DNA of 6,087 bases, taken from Planctomycetota bacterium (GTDB lineage Bacteria > Planctomycetota > Planctomycetia > Pirellulales > Pirellulaceae). The notes beneath the pieces are model-generated. The model did not search any database. It was not told the origin of the DNA and was given only the letters and a program-made list of their open reading frames with translations. Location: NCBI GenBank assembly GCA_023430365.1, contig JAEZAS010000049.1, positions 1-6,087 of the forward strand, given 5' to 3'. The position numbers and the translations under genes are program-made. This document shows, piece by piece, positions 1 to 4,729 of this stretch (its first letter is position 1; the number at the start of each line of letters is the position of its first letter).

Positions 1-475
1 GTCCGAAGGCAATGCGGACGTTCCCGGTTCCTTGCGTGTAGTGGAACGTGATGCCGCCATCCCAGGCGTTCAAGTGAGCGAGGATCTTGTTGCGGAGCCC
101 CTGGCTCGTCGGCTCCAGGAAGCTGACCGTCAGCCGGCGTGTACGCGGCCTCCAATACTTGGTCGTCATCACCGCGATGGCCAGCGGGTCGAGCGTCTCG
201 CCGGCGCCCACCTGACGCTGTGGCTCGGCGGGAGCATTCTGCGGATTGTGTTTCACAGCCGTTGCGGCGGCCGTTACTTGAAACTCCGTCGGCAGGGCTT
301 TGGGAATGCACGCCAGCGCGGCGGACGGTTCGCCATCGAGCTCCGCCTCGTTTTCGACGGCTCCGCCCCGAGATTCACCACCGACCACTCCGATCGTCGG
401 CATATCGGCCAAGGACATGGCCAGGGTTCCGATCGACGCCAAGACCTGACGAAGACGTTCGGCTTCGGTAGACAT
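1..475 (-). CDS. M12/matrixin-like zinc metallopeptidase, N-terminal part (runs off the left edge)
   Basis: An open frame reads from an ATG at 475-473 without a stop to the window edge, giving 158 residues; the C-terminal part lies outside. Residues 56-82 carry a leader with C56-I-P-K and a run through PTEFQVTAAATAVKHNPQ. Residues 104-158 then read TTKYWRP, RLTVSFL, RNKILAHLNAW, ITFHY and NVRIAFG. This matches the start of the zinc-dependent M12/matrixin fold: a Trp-containing lead-in, a first beta strand, a long helix ending in NAW, and paired strands. The catalytic HExxH motif would lie further on, so activity cannot be judged here. The leader resembles M12-like proteins that I associate with planctomycetes, which is recollection and not a search. 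No signal peptide or membrane segment is visible, so it may be cytoplasmic. A GGGAG sequence lies a few bases before the ATG. The gene is 269 bp from xdhC and probably has its own promoter. Confidence 0.78.
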   Translation of the reverse strand, partial: MSTEAERLRQVLASIGTLAMSLADMPTIGVVGGESRGGAVENEAELDGEPSAALACIPKALPTEFQVTAAATAVKHNPQNAPAEPQRQVGAGETLDPLAIAVMTTKYWRPRTRRLTVSFLEPTSQGLRNKILAHLNAWDGGITFHYTQGTGNVRIAFG

Positions 476-517
476 AGCCCACTCCCGTACAGCGGAGAAC
501 GATACGCGGCCAACGGT

Positions 518-538
518 GATAAACGAGACAGGTTTATC
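518..538. promoter_or_regulatory. Perfect 7-bp dyad in the probable leader of the M12 gene
   Basis: GATAAAC at 518-524 and GTTTATC at 532-538 are exact reverse complements around a 7-base loop. The dyad is AT-rich in a GC-rich spacer and lies between the proposed promoter (560-589) and the start codon at 475. It could be a repressor operator or an mRNA leader hairpin. The symmetry is direct observation and the function is inference. Confidence 0.4.
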
Positions 539-559
539 GAGATACCGGCAGCGGGGGGC

Positions 560-589
560 AATCTAGCCCATCCGGGGTATGAACGTCAA
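560..589 (-). promoter_or_regulatory. Candidate sigma70-type promoter for the M12 gene
   Basis: On the minus strand TTGACG (589-584) is followed after 18 bases by TAGATT (565-560), matching the -35 and -10 consensus at 5 of 6 and 4 of 6 positions. Transcription would begin near 552 and leave a leader of about 75 bases before the ATG at 475. Planctomycete promoters are poorly defined, so this is tentative. Confidence 0.38.
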
Positions 590-629
590 ACAATTTCGCG
601 GGTTGAAGGCGGAAGGCGTTAGCGTGGCT

Positions 630-726
630 CCGGCGAGCGGGAGACGTAAGTCTCCCGGTGGAATGCGCTCGATATCGGACGCAATAGCTGCGCAAAACCT
701 GGACTCTCACGCGTCCCGCTCGCCGG
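630..726. repeat. Intergenic inverted repeat with a nested hairpin
   Basis: The outer arms CCGGCGAGCGGGA (630-642) and TCCCGCTCGCCGG (714-726) are perfect 13-base reverse complements 71 bases apart. Inside and overlapping the left arm, CGGGAGAC (638-645) and GTCTCCCG (650-657) form an 8-bp stem with a GTAA loop. The left part of the outer stem and the inner hairpin compete for the same bases. The element fills the space just downstream of xdhC and may act in transcription termination, although it has no T-tract. It resembles in style the CCGGGAG-type hairpin near 4530. No gene is evident in the 476-744 spacer. Confidence 0.6.
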
Positions 727-744
727 CGGAGTGCGTCGCAAACC

Positions 745-1821
745 TTATTCGCGAGCGGCGATTTCCACTTTCGCGGGTCGGCCCGGGACCTGGCCGAGGT
801 TGCGATGGGCGACCAGTTCGGCGGCGATGCTGACGGCGATCTCCGGCACCGTCTGACTGCCGATGTCGATCCCCAGCGGGGCATAGACCTGCTGCAGGGC
901 TTCGACCGGGATTCCTTCATCGGCGAGGTCCTGAAAGATCATCTTGATCTTGCGTCGGCTGCCGATCAGGCCGACATAGCGGGCGCCGCGATTCACAAGG
1001 TGAAACAGTGCTTCCTCATCGTGCTGATGACCGCGCGTGACGATCAGCACGTAGGTGCTCGGCGTGATCTCGATCTCGCGGAGCGTCGGATCGAGCGGAC
1101 CGGTGATCTGGCGCTCGATGCGCGGAAAACGTTCTGCCGAAACATAATCCTCGCGGTCGTCGTAGACCCAGACCTCAAAGTCCAGGTCGACGGCCAGATC
1201 GGCCACCGCCTTGCCGACATGCCCGCCGCCAATGATGAGCAACCGGCAGCGGGGAAGCAGCGGCAAGTAGGCGACGCCGTTGGCCGCATACGCTCTCGGC
1301 CGGGAGACGAGCGGTTTTAGTTCATCGACGAGCCATGCGGGCGCAGCATCCGCGTGTAGGGAAGCGAGCAACTTGCCGGCATCGTCGAATAGGAAGCTCG
1401 CCGTCGGCGGGATGTCCGCCAGTTCGTCGGCAAAGCCGACGGCTTGGGTGAGTCCCTCGCCGCGTTGGGCCCGCTGGACGAGCTGGCGATAAAACGCTTT
1501 CGAAGCGTCATCGAGCACCGGCTCGATGAGAATCTTCATCCGGCCGCCGCAGATCAGCCCATCGTCCCAGCCGTAGTCGCGATCGAGCTGAAACGTGCTA
1601 ATTTCGCTTCGCCCTTCGGCGAGCAGCGCGAGGGCGCGGCGCTTCACTTCCGCCTCGACACAGCCGCCGCCGAGCGTGCCCGCCTGCGTGCCGTCCTCGT
1701 AGACGAGCATCAGCGCCCCCGCCTTTTGCGGCGGCGAGCCACGCGTCTCCACGAGCCGACAGTAGGCGACCGGCCGGTCGGCCTCCATGGCGGTCAGCAA
1801 CTGGTGGAGAACTTCGCGCAT
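745..1821 (-). CDS. xdhC: XdhC/CoxI family protein, molybdenum cofactor insertion chaperone
   Basis: The 358-residue product has the full two-part XdhC architecture. Residues 1-102 are the XdhC_CoxI domain, with VETRGSPPQKAG (24-35), GTLGGGCVEAEV (48-59, conserved C54) and DGLICGGRMKILIEP (87-101, C91). After a variable linker comes an XdhC Rossmann domain with IIGGGHVGKAVADLA (196-210), then YDDR (220-223), a VTRGHQHDEEAL segment and the GLIGSRRK motif. Characterised members bind molybdenum cofactor, promote its sulfuration and hand it to xanthine dehydrogenase-type enzymes in the cytoplasm. No xdhA/xdhB or other molybdoenzyme subunit is in the window, so its client must be elsewhere. The ATG at 1821 puts the conserved VETRGS at a normal distance from the N-terminus. 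The bases just before it are pyrimidine-rich repeat sequence with no Shine-Dalgarno. It lies 65 bp downstream of the ABM gene on the same strand. Confidence 0.93.
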   Translation of the reverse strand: MREVLHQLLTAMEADRPVAYCRLVETRGSPPQKAGALMLVYEDGTQAGTLGGGCVEAEVKRRALALLAEGRSEISTFQLDRDYGWDDGLICGGRMKILIEPVLDDASKAFYRQLVQRAQRGEGLTQAVGFADELADIPPTASFLFDDAGKLLASLHADAAPAWLVDELKPLVSRPRAYAANGVAYLPLLPRCRLLIIGGGHVGKAVADLAVDLDFEVWVYDDREDYVSAERFPRIERQITGPLDPTLREIEITPSTYVLIVTRGHQHDEEALFHLVNRGARYVGLIGSRRKIKMIFQDLADEGIPVEALQQVYAPLGIDIGSQTVPEIAVSIAAELVAHRNLGQVPGRPAKVEIAARE

Positions 1822-1886
1822 CCGGGAGTCAGCAGCCAGGGATCAGGCGTCAGGGGGCGGGAATCAGGAGTTAGCGATTCAACTGA
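1822..1886 (+). repeat. Degenerate 7-bp tandem repeat filling the ABM-xdhC spacer
   Basis: Read on the plus strand, 1822-1877 divides exactly into eight heptamers. The fourth base is G in all eight, the second is C in seven and the third is A in six; examples are TCAGCAG, TCAGGCG, TCAGGGG and TCAGGAG. The array begins at the base next to the xdhC start codon. It ends near CAACTGATTA (1880-1889), the reverse complement of TAATCAGTTG, which includes the ABM stop codon. It therefore occupies nearly the whole spacer and replaces the usual ribosome-binding region of xdhC. It resembles cyanobacterial STRR heptamers in form. Confidence 0.65.
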
Positions 1887-2198
1887 TTAGCCTGCCGGTT
1901 CCAGGATCTGCAGCGTCGTTCCCTTCACGTAGTCCTTCACCTTGTTGCGGTAGGCGACCATGTGGGGAGCGATGAGATGGGCTTCGAGCGCGGCGACGCT
2001 TTCCCATTTCTCGACCACGACCACGACATCGCTACGAGTCGGCTTCTGCGCCGAAAGGGCCGTTCCCACATCGATGGCTGGGAAATACTCGATGCACCCC
2101 TCCTCCGCCCGCACAGCCGCCAGATTGTCGCGGAACTCGGCAAGGAAGGGATCACGCGTGCCAGGATTCAGTTCAATGGTGGCGAGAACAACGATCAT
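1887..2198 (-). CDS. Antibiotic biosynthesis monooxygenase (ABM) domain protein, putative quinol monooxygenase
   Basis: The 103-residue product has the length and pattern of a single ABM domain, a ferredoxin-like fold that dimerises as an alpha+beta barrel. Strand 1 is MIVVLATIEL, followed by a helix that includes RDPFLAEFRDNLAAVRAEEGC. A central strand is DVVVVVEKWES, a second helix is VAALEAHLIAPHMVAYRNKV, and a last strand is TTLQILEP. The EKWESVAALEAHL segment, with a downstream His, is typical of YgiN-like quinol monooxygenases and related enzymes. Many members act on quinones or aromatic compounds without a cofactor, but the domain alone does not give the substrate. It sits between the radical SAM gene (133 bp upstream) and xdhC (65 bp downstream) on the same strand, with heptamer repeats in both gaps. 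No clear Shine-Dalgarno precedes the ATG. Co-transcription with its neighbours is possible but not shown. Confidence 0.87.
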   Translation of the reverse strand: MIVVLATIELNPGTRDPFLAEFRDNLAAVRAEEGCIEYFPAIDVGTALSAQKPTRSDVVVVVEKWESVAALEAHLIAPHMVAYRNKVKDYVKGTTLQILEPAG

Positions 2199-2261
2199 GG
2201 AGAGAACTTCGTGGTTAAAGGTCGGAGCGGAGAGTTCAGAGAGCAGGCCTCAGAGATAAAG

Positions 2262-2331
2262 CGACTGTTTTCTGTCTACCGTCTACTGTGAACTGTTTAC
2301 TCCGAACTGAAAACTAACAACTGACAACTGA
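2262..2331 (-). repeat. Degenerate 7-bp tandem repeat array, ten units
   Basis: Read on the minus strand from 2331 down to 2262, the sequence is exactly ten heptamers. It starts TCAGTTG, TCAGTTG and ends with units such as ACAGTAG and ACAGTCG. Base 4 is G in ten of ten units, base 3 is A in nine, base 5 is T in nine and base 2 is C in eight, with the other positions drifting. The first unit directly follows the TAA stop of the radical SAM gene. A weaker seven-base phase with C at position 2 may continue towards 2230. This is direct observation; the resemblance to cyanobacterial STRR heptamers is by analogy. Confidence 0.75.
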
Positions 2332-3333
2332 TTACTTACCGGCCCACCGCTTCCCCTGCCAGGTGTCGCGGCGCTCGAGTTCTTCGCGGAGCGCGAGGAG
2401 CACGGCGGGCTTGTCGAGGCACCAGCTGGGGCCGATGAAGTAGTCGGGAGGGGCGTCGCCGCTAATGCGTTCGACGATCATCGACGGCGGGAGGATTTCG
2501 AGGATGTCGACGAGCGTGCGGATGTAGTCGTCGCGCTCAATGAGCGTCACTTCGCCCCGCTCGACCTGGTCGGCTAGCTTTGTGTGCTTTACGGCGTACA
2601 GGTTGTGGAGCTTGATCGCGTCGATGTTCAGCCGGGCCATTTCGCGGGCCGTGGCGAGCATGTCCTCGGACGTTTCGCCCGGCAGGCCGAGAATCGCGTG
2701 GGCGCAAATCTCAAAGCCCCGCCCTCGGCTCCGCTCGACCGCGTCGAGAAAGGCGTCGTAATGGTGCCCGCGGTTCATCCAATCGAGTGAACGGTCGTGC
2801 ATCGTCTGCACGCCATACTCCACGGACAGATACGTCCGGCCCGCGAGCTCCTCGAGCAGATCGAGCACGTCGTTGGGGACGCAGTCGGGACGGGTTCCAA
2901 TCGCCAGGCCGACTACCTGCGGATGCTCGAGCGCCCGCTCGTAGAGCCGGCGAAGCTTGTCGACCGGGGCGTAGGTGTTCGTCGCCGGCTGAAAGTAGGC
3001 GATGAACTGGTCGCAGACGTACCGGGTCTTCAGCCGACGAATGCCGTCGGTGATCTGGTCCAGGATGTCGAGGCGGCGGACGCGGCGACTCGGGCTGAAG
3101 CTCCGATTATCGCAAAACGTACAGCCGCCAATCGCGACCGTCCCATCCACATTGGGGCAGGTGAAGCCGGCGTCGAGGCTGACTTTTTGGACCCGCCCGC
3201 CGAATTTGCGCCGCAGGAAAAAGTTGTACGCATGGTAGCGCAGCCCGGCCGAGCGCCAGTCGCCAGGCGAAGAAGTTGCGGCGGGAGTGGGGGCGTTGGT
3301 TGACGTGGTTCTGCCGGGGGGATAGAGTGACAA
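2332..3333 (-). CDS. Radical SAM protein, TIGR01212 / YhcC type
   Basis: The 333-residue product carries the radical SAM cluster C59-x11-C71-x2-C74 in CPNVDGTVAIGGCTFC, preceded by KVSLDAGFTC. This pattern is characteristic of the TIGR01212 (E. coli YhcC) family. Further family-like motifs are YFQPATNTYAP (113-123), AIGTRPDC (144-151), SVEYGVQT (170-177) and AHAILGLPGE (211-220), then IKLHNLYAVKHT. The three cysteines would bind a [4Fe-4S] cluster that cleaves S-adenosylmethionine. The physiological substrate of the family is not established to my knowledge. The start is a TTG: an in-frame TGA lies four codons upstream, and the first in-frame ATG falls after the cluster motif, so a non-ATG start is required. 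The first 25 or so residues are Pro/Thr/Ser-rich and probably not part of the core fold. No Shine-Dalgarno is visible. The stop codon abuts a heptamer repeat array. Confidence 0.92.
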   Translation of the reverse strand: MSLYPPGRTTSTNAPTPAATSSPGDWRSAGLRYHAYNFFLRRKFGGRVQKVSLDAGFTCPNVDGTVAIGGCTFCDNRSFSPSRRVRRLDILDQITDGIRRLKTRYVCDQFIAYFQPATNTYAPVDKLRRLYERALEHPQVVGLAIGTRPDCVPNDVLDLLEELAGRTYLSVEYGVQTMHDRSLDWMNRGHHYDAFLDAVERSRGRGFEICAHAILGLPGETSEDMLATAREMARLNIDAIKLHNLYAVKHTKLADQVERGEVTLIERDDYIRTLVDILEILPPSMIVERISGDAPPDYFIGPSWCLDKPAVLLALREELERRDTWQGKRWAGK

Positions 3334-3540
3334 ACGAGCGAATCAGGAAGCTTGGAAAGCGATCCTGGTCGATCTTGCATTGCAGTCAGTTCGGGCGATT
3401 TTTCACCGTTTTCAAACCGTCGTGAGCATCGTCCGTCGTCTGCAACCGCGGGTCTCGTGCGACCTGCGGTGGTCGAGGCACGCAACGATCGATCCGTTCG
3501 ATGATAGGACGCTCAGGCGAACCGCTCAAGGGACAGGGGT
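3334..3540. other. Divergent spacer between the radical SAM and FHA genes
   Basis: This 207-bp region must hold the promoters of both divergent genes, unless either is read from further away. I see no convincing paired -35/-10 elements on either strand. A weak 5-bp dyad (ATCGA/TCGAT) lies near 3490-3504, and AAGGGA at 3528-3533 is a good ribosome-binding site for the FHA gene. No coding frame or RNA gene is apparent. Confidence 0.5.
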
Positions 3541-4005
3541 ATGCTTGGTGAACTGATTCCAATAGGCGGCGGCGATCCGATCCCGCTACTCAAGGAAAGT
3601 TTGCTCGTCGGCCGCCGCGAGAGCTGCGACGTCGTGCTCCGGTTTGGCAACGTCTCGGGCCAGCATTGCCAGTTGACGCTGGAAAGCGGTTACTGGTTCG
3701 TGCAGGACCTGGGAAGCCAGAACGGCACGAAGGTGAACGGCAACCGCGTGATGCGCAAGCGGCTCGATCCGGGCGACACGCTCTCGGTGGCCAAACACAC
3801 CTACGAGGTGTCGTACAACCCGACCGACCTCGGCGCCAGCGGTCCGCCTCCGAGCGACGAGAACGACTACGATCAGATCATGGGCAAGTCGCTGCTCGAA
3901 CGGGCAGGCCTGTCGCGACGCCCGCTTGGCGGCAGCGGCAGCAGCGCCTACAACCCGAACGACAACTCGGCTGGTCAGCTGAAAAAGAAGCGAGACTTCG
4001 AGTAA
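3541..4005 (+). CDS. Small FHA-domain protein with a flexible C-terminal tail
   Basis: The 154-residue product has one forkhead-associated domain at about residues 1-92. The phosphopeptide-binding signatures are present: G24-R25 in LLVGRRESCDVVL, S39-x2-H42 in NVSGQHCQL, and DLGSQNGTKVNG (56-67), followed by LDPGDTLSVAKHTYEV. FHA domains bind phosphothreonine peptides, usually made by Ser/Thr kinases of the Hanks type, which are abundant in planctomycetes. Residues 93-154 form a tail: an acidic DENDYDQIM stretch, SLLERAGLSRRP, a Gly/Ser run, and a charged end KKKRDFE. It has no second domain, signal peptide or membrane segment, so it is probably a cytoplasmic adaptor. The ATG is supported by AAGGGA seven bases upstream. 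No kinase or phosphatase is adjacent, so its partner is unknown. A strong hairpin follows the stop. Confidence 0.92.
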   Translation: MLGELIPIGGGDPIPLLKESLLVGRRESCDVVLRFGNVSGQHCQLTLESGYWFVQDLGSQNGTKVNGNRVMRKRLDPGDTLSVAKHTYEVSYNPTDLGASGPPPSDENDYDQIMGKSLLERAGLSRRPLGGSGSSAYNPNDNSAGQLKKKRDFE

Positions 4006-4026
4006 GCTGCGTCCGCCGCTTCGTCT

Positions 4027-4055
4027 GGAGCCCGCGACTTCGCTCGACGGGCTCC
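4027..4055 (+). terminator. Hairpin after the FHA gene, terminator-like
   Basis: GGAGCCCG (4027-4034) pairs perfectly with CGGGCTCC (4048-4055). CGA (4035-4037) pairs further with TCG (4044-4046), leaving one bulged A and a six-base loop. It begins 22 bases after the FHA stop codon. No T-tract follows, so it is either a non-canonical terminator or an mRNA 3'-end stabiliser. Confidence 0.5.
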
Positions 4056-4060
4056 CCCGC

Positions 4061-4136
4061 GTAGCTGAATTCGCCATAATTCAGACGCCCAGCACATGGA
4101 GGCCGGGTTTGTCTGAATTCTGGCGAATTCAGCTAC
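4061..4136. repeat. Long nested palindrome (REP/BIME-like), 26-bp arms
   Basis: The arms 4061-4086 and 4111-4136 are reverse complements over 26 bases with a single mismatch (4077 against 4120), separated by 24 bases. Each arm is itself a hairpin. The left has CTGAATT (4065-4071) and AATTCAG (4078-4084). The right has CTGAATTC (4113-4120) and GAATTCAG (4125-4132) around TGGC. It lies between two co-directional genes and has no coding potential. In form it matches two inverted REP units forming a BIME. Mobilisation by a REP-associated (RAYT) transposase is possible but none is in the window. Confidence 0.75.
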
Positions 4137-4201
4137 CTTAGTTGTTCCGCTCCGTGATCCGCTTTGATTTTCTCACCACGGTTTCTACGAAAGGTTTCTG
4201 C

Positions 4202-4507
4202 ATGCTCGGGCACATGGTCTATTTCCGTCTCAAGGATCGTTCGCCCGAGAGCGTGCAGAACCTGGTCGCGGCCTGCAAGAAGTACCTCACCGGCCATGAA
4301 GGCCTGGTGTTCTTCGCCGCCGGCACGTTGGTCCCCGACTTGACCCGGCCCGTGAACCAAACCGATTTCGACGTCGCCTTGCAGACAGTCTTCGTCGATC
4401 GGGCCGCCCACGACGCCTATCAAACGGCTCCGCGGCACCTGCAGTTCATCGAAGAAAACAAGGCGAACTGGGAAAACGTCCGCGTCTTCGACGCCTACGT
4501 CGACTAG
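4202..4507 (+). CDS. Dabb-domain (stress-responsive alpha/beta barrel) protein
   Basis: The 101-residue product is a single Dabb domain, a ferredoxin-like fold that normally dimerises into an alpha+beta barrel. Strand 1 is MLGHMVYFRLKD, with the conserved His near the N-terminus. It is followed by a helix (SPESVQNLVAACKKYL), the strand LVFFAAGTL, the DFDVALQTVFVD strand with the family-typical D-x-A-L pattern, and AAHDAYQTAPRHLQFIEEN with the conserved Y...P-x-H-x2-F. Bacterial Dabb proteins are mostly uncharacterised, and a few relatives act on small polyketide-like or aromatic molecules. The ATG at 4202 is chosen over a TTG 60 bases upstream because GAAAGG precedes it by seven bases and because strand 1 starts directly after it. 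The gene lies between two palindromic spacers, and its neighbours do not suggest a role. It has the same fold class as the ABM gene in this window but is a different family. Confidence 0.88.
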   Translation: MLGHMVYFRLKDRSPESVQNLVAACKKYLTGHEGLVFFAAGTLVPDLTRPVNQTDFDVALQTVFVDRAAHDAYQTAPRHLQFIEENKANWENVRVFDAYVD

Positions 4508-4526
4508 GACTCGTCGCGCGGCCCGC

Positions 4527-4553
4527 AGCCGGGAGCTAACAGCTCCCGGAGAA
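4527..4553 (+). repeat. 27-bp hairpin element, copy A; possible terminator of the Dabb gene
   Basis: CCGGGAGCT (4529-4537) and AGCTCCCGG (4541-4549) form a perfect 9-bp stem around an AAC loop, flanked by AG before and AGAA after. The stem begins 21 bases after the Dabb stop codon. There is no T-tract. An inverted, diverged copy lies at 4651-4677. Confidence 0.65.
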
Positions 4554-4565
4554 CGGCGACTGGAC

Positions 4566-4595
4566 GCCGCTTCGCAAAAAGGTGCTCGAAGCGGC
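4566..4595. repeat. Hairpin between the two 27-bp elements
   Basis: GCCGCTTCG (4566-4574) and CGAAGCGGC (4587-4595) are perfect 9-base complements around a 12-base loop with five A residues. A competing stem, CGGCG (4554-4558) with CGCCG (4565-4569), overlaps its left arm. A further GGGCA/TGCCC pair occurs at 4618-4622 and 4633-4637. The stretch is almost continuous secondary structure and may be part of a structured RNA or a repeat cluster. Confidence 0.5.
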
Positions 4596-4650
4596 CTTTC
4601 CCCGGCCCAACCACTTCGGGCACTTCTCGAATTGCCCACTCTTCCTGCAT

Positions 4651-4677
4651 TTCTCCGGAACCTGTTAGGTTCCGGCT
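4651..4677 (-). repeat. 27-bp hairpin element, copy B (inverted)
   Basis: On the minus strand this matches copy A (4527-4553) at 23 of 27 positions, including both flanks and the CTAACAG core. Its stem is CCGGAACCT (4655-4663 on the plus strand) with AGGTTCCGG (4667-4675). The four differences form two paired changes that keep the 9-bp stem perfect. An outer TGCCCAC (4633-4639) and GTGGGCA (4681-4687) pair encloses it. Confidence 0.68.
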
Positions 4678-4729
4678 CTGGTGGGCATTCTTCGCAGCGG
4701 CCCCTTGTCGGCTGCTAGCGGCTTCGGGC

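Noticed and set aside
32..622. 196-residue plus-strand frame
   Set aside because: It is antisense to the M12-like gene, which has recognisable family motifs; this product is Arg-rich and matches nothing I know.
805..1320. 171-residue plus-strand frame, and the shorter one at 1444-1890
   Set aside because: Both lie opposite the clear XdhC gene and are shadows of its codon pattern.
1822..2331. Heptamer arrays as a CRISPR array
   Set aside because: The units are 7 bp in direct tandem with no spacers and with degenerate sequence, and no cas gene is present.
2797..3303. 168-residue plus-strand frame
   Set aside because: It is antisense to the radical SAM gene across its conserved cysteine cluster.
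3586..4077. 163-residue minus-strand frame
   Set aside because: It lies opposite the FHA gene, which has a good ribosome-binding site and all FHA signature residues.
4142..4201. N-terminal extension of the Dabb gene from a TTG
   Set aside because: The ATG at 4202 has a ribosome-binding site at normal spacing and begins directly at the first conserved strand.
1887..4507. ABM, radical SAM, FHA and Dabb genes as a natural-product or defence system
   Set aside because: The genes are on two strands with promoter-sized gaps, include no synthase, nuclease or toxin, and each family is common as a stand-alone gene.
4133..4639. 168-residue minus-strand frame
   Set aside because: It is opposite the Dabb gene and runs through the hairpin elements; no family is recognisable.
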